Source: a virus. Taken from it: a stretch of DNA of 30,171 nucleotides. A program made the translations under genes and the position numbers. A model generated the notes under the pieces. That model did not search any database. It saw only the letters and a list, made by a program, of their open reading frames with translations, and was not told the DNA's origin. Shown piece by piece: positions 18,159 to 26,349 of the stretch. Location: the IMG/VR virus record IMGVR_UViG_3300031841_002960, positions 1 to 30,171 of that record. One strand, given 5' to 3'. How positions within the stretch are numbered: position 1 is the stretch's first letter; each line of letters begins with the position of its first letter.

Positions 18159-20600
18159 ATGGCTGTAGAAAAGCAAATGCTGCCTTCTGACTTTGATATT
18201 GAAGACACAACTGAAGTTGAGGTGGAGGTAGTTAATCCAGAAGCTGTCGGCATTTCTGTTGATGGCGAAGAAATGGTTATTGATTTTACCGGTGACATGT
18301 CTGAGGAACTCATGGGTCCGGAGCATGACGCCAATCTGGCTGAATATATTGACGAAGGTGAACTGCAAAACCTTGCCGCAGACCTTGTGGATGATTTTGT
18401 TGCAGACCGACAGTCCCGTAAAGATTGGGCGCGGTCATACGTCAAAGGATTAGACCTTCTTGGCATGAAGATTGAAGAGCGTACCCAGCCGTGGGCGGGT
18501 GCCGCTGGTGTGTTCCACCCGGTGTTGACGGAAGCTGTTGTTCGCTTCCAAGCTCAGGCGATGGGTGAGTTGTTTCCCGCTTCCGGTCCAGTTCGCACAA
18601 AGGTTTTGGGAAAGCGTGACCCTGAAAAAATGGAGCAGGCGCTTCGCGTTGAAAATGAAATGAATTATCTCCTGACTGAGGAGATGACAGAATACCGCGA
18701 TGAAACTGAGCAGATGCTATTCCGCCTGCCACTTGCCGGTTCTGCCTTCAAAAAAGTTTACTATGACCCAATCAATGAGCGCCCTGCGGCGATGTTCGTT
18801 CCCGCTGAGGACTTTGTCGTTTCTTATGGCGCGGCTGATTTAGCCACTTGCCCCCGTTACACCCATGTGATGAAGAAAACGCCAAATGAAATTATTGAAC
18901 TTCAGGTCAATGGCTTTTATCTTGATGTTGACCTACCTGACCCAGAACCAGACTATTCAGATATCCAAGAAAAGTATGATGAGATTGATGGCGAAACCGC
19001 CGTTTTGGAGGAAGATGACAGACATACCATTCTTGAGGTTCACGCTGACCTAGACTTGCCTGAGCCTTTTGAAGATCCGGATGGCATTGCGCGTCCGTAT
19101 GTTGTGACCATCGACAAGTCCAGTTTGACGATTTTGTCTATTCGGAGGAACTGGTATGAAGACGATTCTAAAAAGCGTAAGAGAGCGCACTTTGTTCACT
19201 ATAGATACCTACCGGGACTTGGGTTCTATGGAACGGGGCTTATACATCTTATTGGTGGTCTTGCTAAAAGTGCCACAAGTATTCTTAGACAACTTATTGA
19301 TGCGGGTACGCTATCTAATTTGCCCGCTGGTCTTAAAGCTCGCGGACTTCGTATTAAGGGTGACGATTCGCCTCTCATGCCGGGTGAGTTCCGCGATGTG
19401 GACGTACCGGGTGGTGCAATTCGGGATTCGATTGCATTCCTTCCTTACAAGGAGCCATCATCAGTATTATACCAACTTCTCGGAAATATCGTGGAAGAGG
19501 GGAGACGGATTGGCTCCGTTGCTGATGTACAAGTTGGAAACCTCAACCCGCAAGCTCCGGTCGGAACTACGCTCGCGTTGATGGAGCGCTCAATGAAGGT
19601 GATGTCTGGCGTTCAGGCTCGTCTTCATGCCGCTTTGAAAAAAGAGCTAAGAATCCTAGGCAAGGTCATCAAGGATTATATGGGTCCGCAATACTCATAT
19701 GAGTTAGACGAAGACTTTAACCGTCAGGAGGATTTTGATGATAGGGTTGACATTATTCCAGTTTCAGACCCCAACGCCGCCACCATGGCGCAAAGGGTCG
19801 TGCAGTATCAGGCCGCTATGCAATTGGCTCAACAGGCGCCGAATCTCTACAACATGGGTCAGCTCCATCGCCAAATGCTCGAAGTGCTTGGAATCAAAGA
19901 CGCAGAGCAAATCGTAAAGTTGCCAGAAGACGTAAAGCCAAGTGACCCCGTTACTGAGAACATGGCAATCCTGAAACAGGAGCCTGTAAAGGCGTTTAAG
20001 TATCAGGACCACGAGGCACACATTCAAGTACACCTTGCCGCAGCACAAGACCCAAAGCTCCAAGAGATTATTGGGCAGTCTCCTTTTGCCGGTGCAATCC
20101 AAGCGGCTATGGCGGCGCACGTTACAGAACATGTTGCATTCCAGTATCGTAAGGAAATAGAAAAGAACCTTGGCGTTGGTATGCCTGATGAAGACAAGCC
20201 ACTGCCAGAAGATGTTGAGATTGAAATCTCTCGCTTGGCGGCAGAGGCCGCAGGAAAGCTGTTAGGCAAGAATCAGGCTGAGATTGCACAGCAGCAAGCC
20301 ATGAAGCAACAGCAAGACCCACTTACTCAAATCCAACAGCGCGAGTTGGCGCTCAAGGAAGCTGAATTTGCACATAAGCAACAGCTTGATATTGCCAAAC
20401 TTCAGTCTGATGCACAGGCAAAGATGGGTAATCAGGAACTTCAAAAAGAACGTCTGGAGTCTGAGGAGAGACGCGAGGGCGCCCGCCTTGGCGTAAAGCT
20501 AGCAACTGAAATAGACAATTCTAAACGAGAAGAATTAAAAACCGGTTTAGAAATTGGTAGAGAAATAGCAAGGGACATTTCGGAAGATGGAAGTAATTAA
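18159..20600 (+). CDS. Portal protein
   Basis: 813 aa, the length of large P22-like portals. An acidic N-terminus is followed by the portal core (TQPWAGAAGVFHPVLTEAVVRFQAQAMGELFPASGPVRTKV ... LAGSAFKKVYYDPINERP ... LPGLGFYGTGLIHLIGGLAKSATSILRQLIDAGTLSNLPAGLKARG), then a long Gln/Glu-rich coiled coil (QQAMKQQQDPLTQIQQREL...). It forms the dodecameric vertex ring for DNA entry and exit. Placed directly after the terminase, as usual. Confidence 0.9.
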   Translation: MAVEKQMLPSDFDIEDTTEVEVEVVNPEAVGISVDGEEMVIDFTGDMSEELMGPEHDANLAEYIDEGELQNLAADLVDDFVADRQSRKDWARSYVKGLDLLGMKIEERTQPWAGAAGVFHPVLTEAVVRFQAQAMGELFPASGPVRTKVLGKRDPEKMEQALRVENEMNYLLTEEMTEYRDETEQMLFRLPLAGSAFKKVYYDPINERPAAMFVPAEDFVVSYGAADLATCPRYTHVMKKTPNEIIELQVNGFYLDVDLPDPEPDYSDIQEKYDEIDGETAVLEEDDRHTILEVHADLDLPEPFEDPDGIARPYVVTIDKSSLTILSIRRNWYEDDSKKRKRAHFVHYRYLPGLGFYGTGLIHLIGGLAKSATSILRQLIDAGTLSNLPAGLKARGLRIKGDDSPLMPGEFRDVDVPGGAIRDSIAFLPYKEPSSVLYQLLGNIVEEGRRIGSVADVQVGNLNPQAPVGTTLALMERSMKVMSGVQARLHAALKKELRILGKVIKDYMGPQYSYELDEDFNRQEDFDDRVDIIPVSDPNAATMAQRVVQYQAAMQLAQQAPNLYNMGQLHRQMLEVLGIKDAEQIVKLPEDVKPSDPVTENMAILKQEPVKAFKYQDHEAHIQVHLAAAQDPKLQEIIGQSPFAGAIQAAMAAHVTEHVAFQYRKEIEKNLGVGMPDEDKPLPEDVEIEISRLAAEAAGKLLGKNQAEIAQQQAMKQQQDPLTQIQQRELALKEAEFAHKQQLDIAKLQSDAQAKMGNQELQKERLESEERREGARLGVKLATEIDNSKREELKTGLEIGREIARDISEDGSN

Positions 20601-20760
20601 AGAAAAAATTAGAGCATATTTGAATGACATCGCTGACCACATGGCTGGCGGTGGGTGTCAAAATCACGAAGAATATGTGCGTTTGGTTGGCAAGGTAGAG
20701 GCGCTCGCCTTAGTTGAGCGGGACATTCTTGATTTAGAAAAAAGAATGGAAGATGCCTAA
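20587..20760 (+). CDS. Small conserved protein, 57 aa
   Basis: Reads MEVIKEKIRAYLNDIADHMAGGGCQNHEEYVRLVGKVEALALVERDILDLEKRMEDA. The helix-GGGC-x-N/D-H/Y-EEY-x-x-L-x-G-x-I/V-x-x-L pattern recurs as a short gene beside portals in many phages. The ATG overlaps the portal end by 14 bases. Role unknown. Confidence 0.75.
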   Translation: MEVIKEKIRAYLNDIADHMAGGGCQNHEEYVRLVGKVEALALVERDILDLEKRMEDA

Positions 20761-20863
20761 GGGTTCCGCATAGGACTTTAGTGCGTTATATTGTCAATGT
20801 GGAGACTTTCAGGGACAACCCTGCGAGGTACTGTGAACCTTAATCACTGCAAAAGGAACAGAA

Positions 20864-21232
20864 ATGTATTCTGCTGAAAAAACGGTCGATGAAAATATCG
20901 CCCGCAAAATACCAGAACCTACTGGCTACAAACTCTTAATTAAACCACTTGAGGTAAAAGAAAAGACAGATTCCGGTATCTATATGCCAGATGCGCTGAA
21001 AAACGCGGAGCAAACCGCATCAGTCATCGGTTTTGTAGTAAAGGCTGGGCCTGATGCATATAAGGACACTGATAAGTTTCCTAATGGCCCGTACTGTAAG
21101 GAAGGTGACTTTGTGATTTTTCGCTCTTATTCCGGGACACGGTTTAAGGTTGAAAAACAGGAGTTTCGTCTTATCAATGACGACACCGTTGAGGCCGTTG
21201 TCGATGACCCAAGGGGATACACAAGAGCATGA
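20864..21232 (+). CDS. GroES-like co-chaperonin
   Basis: 122 aa. GroES fold signatures: GYKLLIKPLEVKEKTDSGIYMPDAL (first strand and mobile loop SGIYMP, like the GIVLT-type GroEL-binding loop), then ASVIGFVVKAGPDAY, CKEGDFVIFRSYSGTRFKVEKQEFRLINDDTVEAVV. Phage co-chaperonins cap the host GroEL to fold the capsid protein (T4 gp31 is the known case). Located between portal and scaffold, and its stop overlaps the scaffold start (ATGA), consistent with head assembly. Confidence 0.85.
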   Translation: MYSAEKTVDENIARKIPEPTGYKLLIKPLEVKEKTDSGIYMPDALKNAEQTASVIGFVVKAGPDAYKDTDKFPNGPYCKEGDFVIFRSYSGTRFKVEKQEFRLINDDTVEAVVDDPRGYTRA

Positions 21233-22164
21233 ATAATACCGCTGAAAAAGAAGATTTTACTGAAGTTGAACTTGAGTCCAATAACGAGCTTGAGGTGGAC
21301 ATCGTTGATGACACACCTGAAGAGGACAAGGGTAAGCCCCGCCGTGCGGAAGAAGCCGAAGCGCAGATTCCAGAAGATGATGAGATTGCAAACTACAGCG
21401 AAAATGTGCAGAAGCGCATTAAGCAGTTAAAGTTTGAATATCATGAAGAGCGGCGCCGCAAGGAAGAGGCCGCAAGGCTTCAGGATGAGGCTGTTAATTA
21501 CGCCCGAAAAGTTTATGAGGAGAACCAAAAGCTCCGCAAAACCCTTGAAGAGGGTGAGGGTGTTTTGGTCGAGCAGGCTAAGGACCGTGTTTCTGCACAG
21601 TTAGATCGCGCCAAAGCTGAGTATAAGGAAGCCTACGAAACAGGCGACCCTGACAAGCTCATAGAGGCACAGGAAAAACTTACCGCGCTCCAGAATGAAA
21701 AATTTAGGGTTGAGTCATATAAGCCCAAGCCACAGCCAAAGGTTCAGGAGGTTCCTCAGCCCTTGGCTGAAAAATCAAAAGTTCCAGAGCCAGACGCCAG
21801 AACAAAACAGTGGGCGTCTGAAAATGAATGGTTCGGCAATGACTCAGCCATGACAGGTTACGCCTTTGGGGTTCACGAAGAGCTTGTAAAGCAAGGAATC
21901 AATCCCCAGACACAGGCGGAAGAGTATTACAATCGCATTGATGCAAAAATGCGTCAGCGATTCCCAGACAAGTTTGGTGAACAGATAATTGAGGAAGAAG
22001 CACCTGTTCGTCAAGCTGGCCCCGTGGTTGCCCCCGCACAGCGGAGTGCAAAAAAACCACGCAGAGTGCAATTAACCTCAACACAAGTCGCTCTCGCCAA
22101 GCGCCTTGGCCTTACGGCAGAACAATATGCGGCGCAACTCTTGAAGGAGGCATCTAATGTCTAA
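21229..22164 (+). CDS. Capsid scaffolding protein (probable)
   Basis: 311 aa, very acidic and highly helical: DDTPEEDKGKPRRAEEAEAQIPEDDEI, then a long coiled coil (KRIKQLKFEYHEERRRKEEAARLQDEAVNYARKVYEENQKLRK...) and a basic C-terminus (RSAKKPRRVQLTSTQVALAKRLGLTAEQYAAQLLKE). This charge pattern and the place before the major capsid gene are typical of scaffolds; no protease domain is visible. The basic tail probably binds the capsid protein. Confidence 0.75.
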   Translation: MNNTAEKEDFTEVELESNNELEVDIVDDTPEEDKGKPRRAEEAEAQIPEDDEIANYSENVQKRIKQLKFEYHEERRRKEEAARLQDEAVNYARKVYEENQKLRKTLEEGEGVLVEQAKDRVSAQLDRAKAEYKEAYETGDPDKLIEAQEKLTALQNEKFRVESYKPKPQPKVQEVPQPLAEKSKVPEPDARTKQWASENEWFGNDSAMTGYAFGVHEELVKQGINPQTQAEEYYNRIDAKMRQRFPDKFGEQIIEEEAPVRQAGPVVAPAQRSAKKPRRVQLTSTQVALAKRLGLTAEQYAAQLLKEASNV

Positions 22165-22600
22165 CAGAACCCCACGCTCTAACGAGTCTCGTGAAACTAC
22201 AGCTCGTAAAAAGACTTGGCAAAGACCGACCATGTTACCTACCCCCGAACCCCGCGACGGTGTTGAATACCGCTGGGTCCGCACATCAACTTTGGGTCAG
22301 GCTGACAACACCAATGTGTCTGGTAAATTTCGTGAGGGTTGGACGCCAGTTAAGGCAGAGGACCATCCTGAATTACAAGTGTTGCCTGATATCGACTCTC
22401 GATTTGAAGGTAATGTTGAGGTTGGAGGATTGCTACTTTGCGAGAACTCAACCGAATATGTGGAATCTCGCCGTGAAGCTCACGATGAGATGAACACGCA
22501 ACAGATTGAGTCTGTGGATAATAACTATCTCAGACAATCTGATCCTCGTATGCCTGTTCTAAATCCAGAACGGTCTACGAAAACCTCGTTTGGTAAGTGA
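22157..22600 (+). CDS. Head-region protein of unknown function, 147 aa
   Basis: Reads MSNRTPRSNESRETTARKKTWQRPTMLPTPEPRDGVEYRWVRTSTLGQADNTNVSGKFREGWTPVKAEDHPEL... and includes a segment like 'VGGLLLCENSTEYVESRREAH'. Similar proteins are encoded between scaffold and capsid in marine phages and may be structural. GGAGG precedes the ATG, which overlaps the scaffold stop. Confidence 0.7.
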   Translation: MSNRTPRSNESRETTARKKTWQRPTMLPTPEPRDGVEYRWVRTSTLGQADNTNVSGKFREGWTPVKAEDHPELQVLPDIDSRFEGNVEVGGLLLCENSTEYVESRREAHDEMNTQQIESVDNNYLRQSDPRMPVLNPERSTKTSFGK

Positions 22601-22657
22601 CCTATAATAGGGCGCTTGCCGTATGTTAATGGCTAGATAGAAGAGAGGAAAAAGCTA

Positions 22658-23254
22658 ATGTCTTCAACTGCCGCTCCTTTCGGTCTGCGCCCAATTGGTC
22701 GTACAGGTTCTGGTTCTCAGGAAGTATTCCGCCAGTACCCAATCGCTTCAGGCTACGGCACAAACATCGCAATGGGCGATATTGTGCATCTCGTAGACGG
22801 CGGCACAGCGACCACCATTGAAAAGCAGGCCGGTGTAGGTACTTCTGCGATTGATATCGTAGGTATCTTTATGGGTTGTTCATTTACAGACCCAAACACA
22901 AACCAGTTGACTTTCAGCCAACTGTGGCCCGCAAGCACCGTTGCATCAGATGCAATGGCGTTTGTTGTCGATAACCCTAACGTAGAGTTTGTCATTCAGG
23001 CAGACGGCGCACCAGCTAACACTGGTGACATCTACGGCAAGAACTGCACATTGATTCAGACTGCACCAAACACCACATTTAAGGTAAGCCGTGTAGCACT
23101 GGACATTTCAGAGCTTGATGTAACAGCCACTGACCCAATCAAGGTAATTGATTATCTCGGTGGCGACCAAGGTGACGAGAAGGGTACTGCTTTCCCATTG
23201 CTCGTTTGTAAGTTCAACTACCACCAGCTGACTACAGCGGCTGGCGCGGCATAA
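22658..23254 (+). CDS. Virion structural protein, possibly capsid decoration
   Basis: 198 aa, beginning MSSTAAPFGLRPIGRTGSGSQEVFRQYPIASGYGTNIAMGDIVHL, beta-rich, with repeated Val/Gly turns and little charge. Proteins with this start lie just before the major capsid gene in many aquatic phages and are usually called structural. Decoration is inferred from position only. AGAGGA is upstream; a TATAAT-like box occurs in the 57-bp gap before it. Confidence 0.7.
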   Translation: MSSTAAPFGLRPIGRTGSGSQEVFRQYPIASGYGTNIAMGDIVHLVDGGTATTIEKQAGVGTSAIDIVGIFMGCSFTDPNTNQLTFSQLWPASTVASDAMAFVVDNPNVEFVIQADGAPANTGDIYGKNCTLIQTAPNTTFKVSRVALDISELDVTATDPIKVIDYLGGDQGDEKGTAFPLLVCKFNYHQLTTAAGAA

Positions 23255-23267
23255 GGAGATCTGAGTA

Positions 23268-24173
23268 ATGGCAATTTCTCGCGCACAACTCCTGAAGGAA
23301 CTCCTGCCGGGTCTTAATGCACTGTTCGGAATGGAGTACGAAAAGTACGAAAACGAACACGCAGAAATCTATGAAACTGAAACATCAGAGCGTAGCTTCG
23401 AGGAAGAAGTAAAGCTGTCAGGTTTCGGTGCCGCTCCGGTCAAGCCGGAAGGTTCAGCGATTTCTTACGACAACGCGCAAGAATCCTTCACCGCTCGTTA
23501 CAACCACGAAACGGTTGCAATGGGCTTCTCTGTAACTGAAGAAGCAATGGAAGATAACCTTTATGACGCGCTTTCTGCACGTTATACAAAGGCTCTTGCT
23601 CGCGCTATGGCTTACACCAAGCAGGTTAAAGCCGCCGCGCTTCTGAACAATGGTTTCACCACCTTCAATTCTGGCGATGGTGTAACTCTGTTCAACGCTT
23701 CTCACCCAACCGTGCAAGGCGGTAACAACTCTAACCGTCCTTCCACAAACGCAGACCTGAACGAAACTTCTTTGGAAGATGCGGTCATCAACATTGCGGC
23801 TTACACTGATGAGCGCGGCCTGTTGATTGCGGCGCGTCCACGGAAGTTGATTGTTCCGCCCGCACTGATGTTCGTAGCAACTCGTCTGCTTCAGACAGAT
23901 CTGCGTGTCGGCACAGCCGATAACGACATCAACGCTCTGCGTAGCAACGGTTCGATTCCAGAGGGCTATCGTGTCAATCACTACCTGACTGACAACGATG
24001 CGTTCTTCCTGACAACCGATGTTCCAAACGGCATGAAGCACTTTGTCCGTACACCGATGTCAACATCTATGGATGGCGACTTCGATACAGGCAATGTTCG
24101 CTACAAAGCCCGTGAGCGTTACAGCTTCGGCGTGTCTGACCCATTGGGCGTGTACGGTTCACCCGGCGCCTAA
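23268..24173 (+). CDS. Major capsid protein
   Basis: 301 aa: an acidic helix start (LLPGLNALFGMEYEKYENEHAEIYETETSERSFEEEVKLSGFG), a central spine-like helix (EEAMEDNLYDALSARYTKALARAMAYTKQVKAAALLNNGF), P-loop-like and beta regions (SHPTVQGGNNSN ... RPRKLIVPPALMFVATRLLQTD) and a C-terminal strand (RYKARERYSFGVSDPLGVYGSPGA). This order fits an HK97-fold capsid protein of the Mu gpT type. Strong AAGGAG site; followed by a terminator. Confidence 0.88.
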   Translation: MAISRAQLLKELLPGLNALFGMEYEKYENEHAEIYETETSERSFEEEVKLSGFGAAPVKPEGSAISYDNAQESFTARYNHETVAMGFSVTEEAMEDNLYDALSARYTKALARAMAYTKQVKAAALLNNGFTTFNSGDGVTLFNASHPTVQGGNNSNRPSTNADLNETSLEDAVINIAAYTDERGLLIAARPRKLIVPPALMFVATRLLQTDLRVGTADNDINALRSNGSIPEGYRVNHYLTDNDAFFLTTDVPNGMKHFVRTPMSTSMDGDFDTGNVRYKARERYSFGVSDPLGVYGSPGA

Positions 24174-24189
24174 TTGTACTAGGGTACAA
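24174..24189. promoter_or_regulatory. GTAC palindrome, site 8
   Basis: TTGTAC-TAGG-GTACAA, perfect arms, starting at the base after the capsid stop codon and preceding the terminator. Like site 1 it lies at a gene end with a TAG-containing spacer. Confidence 0.55.
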
Positions 24190-24200
24190 ACTTTTAGTGA

Positions 24201-24229
24201 GGGCGGCTTCCGGGTCGCCCTTTCTTTTT
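24201..24229 (+). terminator. Intrinsic terminator after the major capsid gene
   Basis: GGGCGGC (24201-24207) pairs with GTCGCCC (24214-24220) including one G-U pair, loop TTCCGG, then TTTCTTTTT. Would cap high-level capsid mRNA. A TATACT box at about 24231 and TTGACA at 24248 may restart transcription downstream. Confidence 0.88.
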
Positions 24230-24296
24230 GTATACTGTATAGGAACCTTGACAGTCGCATGGTGTGGCTGACATTAGCCTAGACAAGGAGTTCCTC

Positions 24297-24725
24297 ATGG
24301 CTACTACAACTTTCGCTGGTCCAATTAAGGCTGGCTCAATTCGTGAAGGCGCGTCAGCAAACGTAGGCTTTGTGCGTATGGCGCAAACAGCAGACTGGAC
24401 ACAGTCAACAACCGCCGCTGACACCGGAATCACAATTCCTGCCAATAGTCAGATTACTGAAATCCGCATCTACATCACAACGGCTACAACTGCCGCTAAC
24501 ATCAGCATGGGCTTTAGCTCAACAACTACAGAACTGTTTACTGGCCTAGCCGCTGGCACAGCCGCAAACGTAGTTAAGCTGGGGTCAGCAGGCACAATTG
24601 CCGACATTGATGATTGGGTAGATGTAGGCTCTTCTGATGTTCCTATCTTCATTGACTTCTCCGCTGGTACAGCGGGCGCTGGTTATGTGACTGTAGAATA
24701 CATTCAAAACATCAATAACGCCTAA
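24297..24725 (+). CDS. Virion structural protein, 142 aa
   Basis: MATTTFAGPIKAGSIREGASANVGFVRMAQTADWTQSTTAADTGITIPANSQITEIRIYITTATTAANISMGF...: Thr/Ala/Gly-rich beta protein with almost no Lys. Related proteins follow the capsid gene in many marine phages. The ATG at 24297 has AAGGAG at the right distance. May be a fibre or decoration protein; not proven. Confidence 0.72.
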   Translation: MATTTFAGPIKAGSIREGASANVGFVRMAQTADWTQSTTAADTGITIPANSQITEIRIYITTATTAANISMGFSSTTTELFTGLAAGTAANVVKLGSAGTIADIDDWVDVGSSDVPIFIDFSAGTAGAGYVTVEYIQNINNA

Positions 24726-24737
24726 TAGGAGGTTTTG

Positions 24738-25013
24738 ATGTCTGGTTCTGATGTAAACGTAAGTTATGTAACTGCTACGGGTACAGTTGCCAGTGGTCGC
24801 AGGCGTCTTGTTGCGATTCATTATCACTCGGCAGGCGCGACAGGAAAGATTGTTCTTAAAGATGGGGGCGCCTCAGGCACAACCATCATGACTTTGGACT
24901 TTCATGCCACTTCAACTGGCGATCTTCACATTCCTGATGAGGGCGTCCTGTTCGAAACTGATATCCACGCGACATACACAAGCATAACTAGCGCCACATT
25001 CTTCTATAAATAG
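24738..25013 (+). CDS. Virion structural protein, 91 aa
   Basis: MSGSDVNVSYVTATGTVASGRRRLVAIHYHSAGATGKIVLKDGGASGTTIMTLDFHATSTGDLHIPDEGVLFETDIHATYTSITSATFFYK. A small beta-sandwich-like protein of the kind found repeatedly in capsid/decoration neighbourhoods. AGGAGG precedes the ATG. Confidence 0.68.
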   Translation: MSGSDVNVSYVTATGTVASGRRRLVAIHYHSAGATGKIVLKDGGASGTTIMTLDFHATSTGDLHIPDEGVLFETDIHATYTSITSATFFYK

Positions 25014-25022
25014 GAGGGTGCA

Positions 25023-25313
25023 ATGCCGCGCAAAAAAGAGACGCCTATCAAAACGTCTGTAAAGTCAGGTAATTTCCGTCCCACCAAAAGTGGGGCGGGA
25101 ATGACCAAGAAGGGCGTCGCCGCGTACCGAAAGGCAAACCCCGGCAGTAAGTTGAAAACTGCTGTTACAGGCAAGGTCAAAAAGGGTAGCAAGGACGCAA
25201 AGAGGCGCAAGTCTTTCTGCGCCCGCTCTGCTGGTCAAATGAAAAAGTTTCCAAAGGCCGCTAAGAATCCTAATAGCAGACTTCGCCAAGCTAGAAGAAG
25301 GTGGAAGTGCTAA
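25023..25313 (+). CDS. Basic DUF6321-like protein, 96 aa
   Basis: Very Lys/Arg-rich. The motif GMTKKGVAAYRKANPGSKLKTAVTGKVKKGSKDAKRRKSFCARSAGQMKK ... RQARRRWKC matches the DUF6321 pattern (G-x-T-x-KG-x-x-x-Y ... VKKGSK-x-AKRRKSFCAR ... W-x-C). The conserved cysteines and charge suggest nucleic-acid binding; the true role is unknown. Confidence 0.78.
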   Translation: MPRKKETPIKTSVKSGNFRPTKSGAGMTKKGVAAYRKANPGSKLKTAVTGKVKKGSKDAKRRKSFCARSAGQMKKFPKAAKNPNSRLRQARRRWKC

Positions 25314-25513
25314 TGTCTGAAAAAGTTGAAATAACGGTAGCCAGAATTGAAGAGCGCCTCACACAGCTTCAAGATGAAGTTAGGCACGTTCATAAAGAGG
25401 TTTCTGACCTGAAGGCTCAGGCTAACAGATGGAAGGGCGCTTTTTGGGTTATGCTGGCTATAGGCGGCGTAGTTGGAAGTGTGGCTCATCTGTTCGTTGG
25501 GTGGATGAAATGA
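25313..25513 (+). CDS. XhlA/holin-like small membrane protein
   Basis: 66 aa: an amphipathic coiled coil (EITVARIEERLTQLQDEVRHVHKEVSDLKAQANRWKG) followed by one C-terminal membrane helix (AFWVMLAIGGVVGSVAHLFVGWMK). The architecture matches XhlA-like holin-associated proteins. ATG overlaps the previous stop (TAATG). No endolysin is visible next to it, so the lysis role is inferred. Confidence 0.65.
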   Translation: MSEKVEITVARIEERLTQLQDEVRHVHKEVSDLKAQANRWKGAFWVMLAIGGVVGSVAHLFVGWMK

Positions 25514-25800
25514 CCATTTCAAGAGCTAATATGGAGAAGCAAGTGAAATACGGAAATAAAAAAGCAAAAAAAATGATGGTTGGCGGCGATACAGGCCCTC
25601 TAGGCCGCTTGATTGGTGACAAGCAGCGTGAAAAGGAAAAAGCCATCGCTGGAGCTATTTCTCAGGCCGCGCAACCCGGCTCTCAGTCAATGAAGGCTCA
25701 AGGCATGGCTGGCATGACCCCAATGAAAGCTGGTGGCGCCGTGAAAAAGAAGCGTGACGGTTGTGCAATCAAGGGCAAAACTAAAGGGACTATACGGTGA
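25510..25800 (+). CDS. Basic protein with KTKG tail, 96 aa
   Basis: MTISRANMEKQVKYGNKKAKKMMVGGDTGPLGRLIGDKQREKEKAIAGAISQ... MTPMKAGGAVKKKRDGCAIKGKTKGTIR. The end 'MKAGG ... DGCA-x-KGKTKG' recurs in marine phage small proteins. The ATG overlaps the previous stop (ATGA). Unknown function, probably DNA-associated. Confidence 0.7.
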   Translation: MTISRANMEKQVKYGNKKAKKMMVGGDTGPLGRLIGDKQREKEKAIAGAISQAAQPGSQSMKAQGMAGMTPMKAGGAVKKKRDGCAIKGKTKGTIR

Positions 25801-26156
25801 TGCGTAAGACTTACAAAGGCAAAAAGGCTCCTGCGGGATATCACTTTATGCCCAACGGTAAGTTGATGAGGGACAGCGCACACAAAAAGTCCGGCGGCTC
25901 TGTGAGAAACTATAAGGGCGAGTATTCAAACTACCAGTCCTCTACAGAGCAAAAGAAGCGCCGCGCGAGCAGAAACGCAGCAAGGCGAAAGATGGCGACA
26001 GTGGGTAAAGTAAAGAAGGGTGATGGTAAGGATGTGGCCCATAGGAATGGCAATCCTAAAGATAACCGTAGGTCAAACCTAAAGGTTGTTTCAGCATCTA
26101 AGAACAGGTCGTACAAAAGAACTAGGACAGCGGGGAAAGCAAGTAAGAGGGCGTAG
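25800..26156 (+). CDS. Basic protein with HNH-like remnant, 118 aa
   Basis: MRKTYKGKKAPAGYHFMPNGKLMRDSAHKKSGGSVRNYKGEYSNYQ... DVAHRNGNPKDNRRSNLKVVSASKNRSYKR. The last segment copies the 'H-x-x-G-N-x-x-DNR-x-SNL-x-x-x-S-x-x-N' half of HNH nucleases without the zinc cysteines. It could be a nuclease or just a DNA-binding module. TGATG overlap with the previous gene. Confidence 0.68.
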   Translation: MRKTYKGKKAPAGYHFMPNGKLMRDSAHKKSGGSVRNYKGEYSNYQSSTEQKKRRASRNAARRKMATVGKVKKGDGKDVAHRNGNPKDNRRSNLKVVSASKNRSYKRTRTAGKASKRA

Positions 26157-26157
26157 T

Positions 26158-26349
26158 ATGTATGTTTCCAGTGGCGGCTTTGCGATGCCAGTAAGCAAAA
26201 CAACGGACAAGAAAGCCACAACTAGGATTCATTGCAAAAGATGTCCTCGCTGTGGTGAAAAATTAAAAACGGTATTTGTTCATGGGCATGAACAGTGCCT
26301 AACCTGTGACCAAGTCATTCATGACTGTTGCCAAGGAGAAAAGGCATGA
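26158..26349 (+). CDS. Zinc-ribbon protein, 63 aa
   Basis: MYVSSGGFAMPVSKTTDKKATTRIHCKRCPRCGEKLKTVFVHGHEQCLTCDQVIHDCCQGEKA: paired cysteines C-x2-C (plus CPRC) and C-x2-C form a typical zinc ribbon. GAGGG is upstream. Function unknown. Confidence 0.68.
   Translation: MYVSSGGFAMPVSKTTDKKATTRIHCKRCPRCGEKLKTVFVHGHEQCLTCDQVIHDCCQGEKA

Noticed and set aside
18960-19020. GAUGAGA ... GGCGAAACC on the plus strand
   Set aside because: C3 and U4 of the core are missing, there is no stem II, and it lies inside the portal coding sequence.
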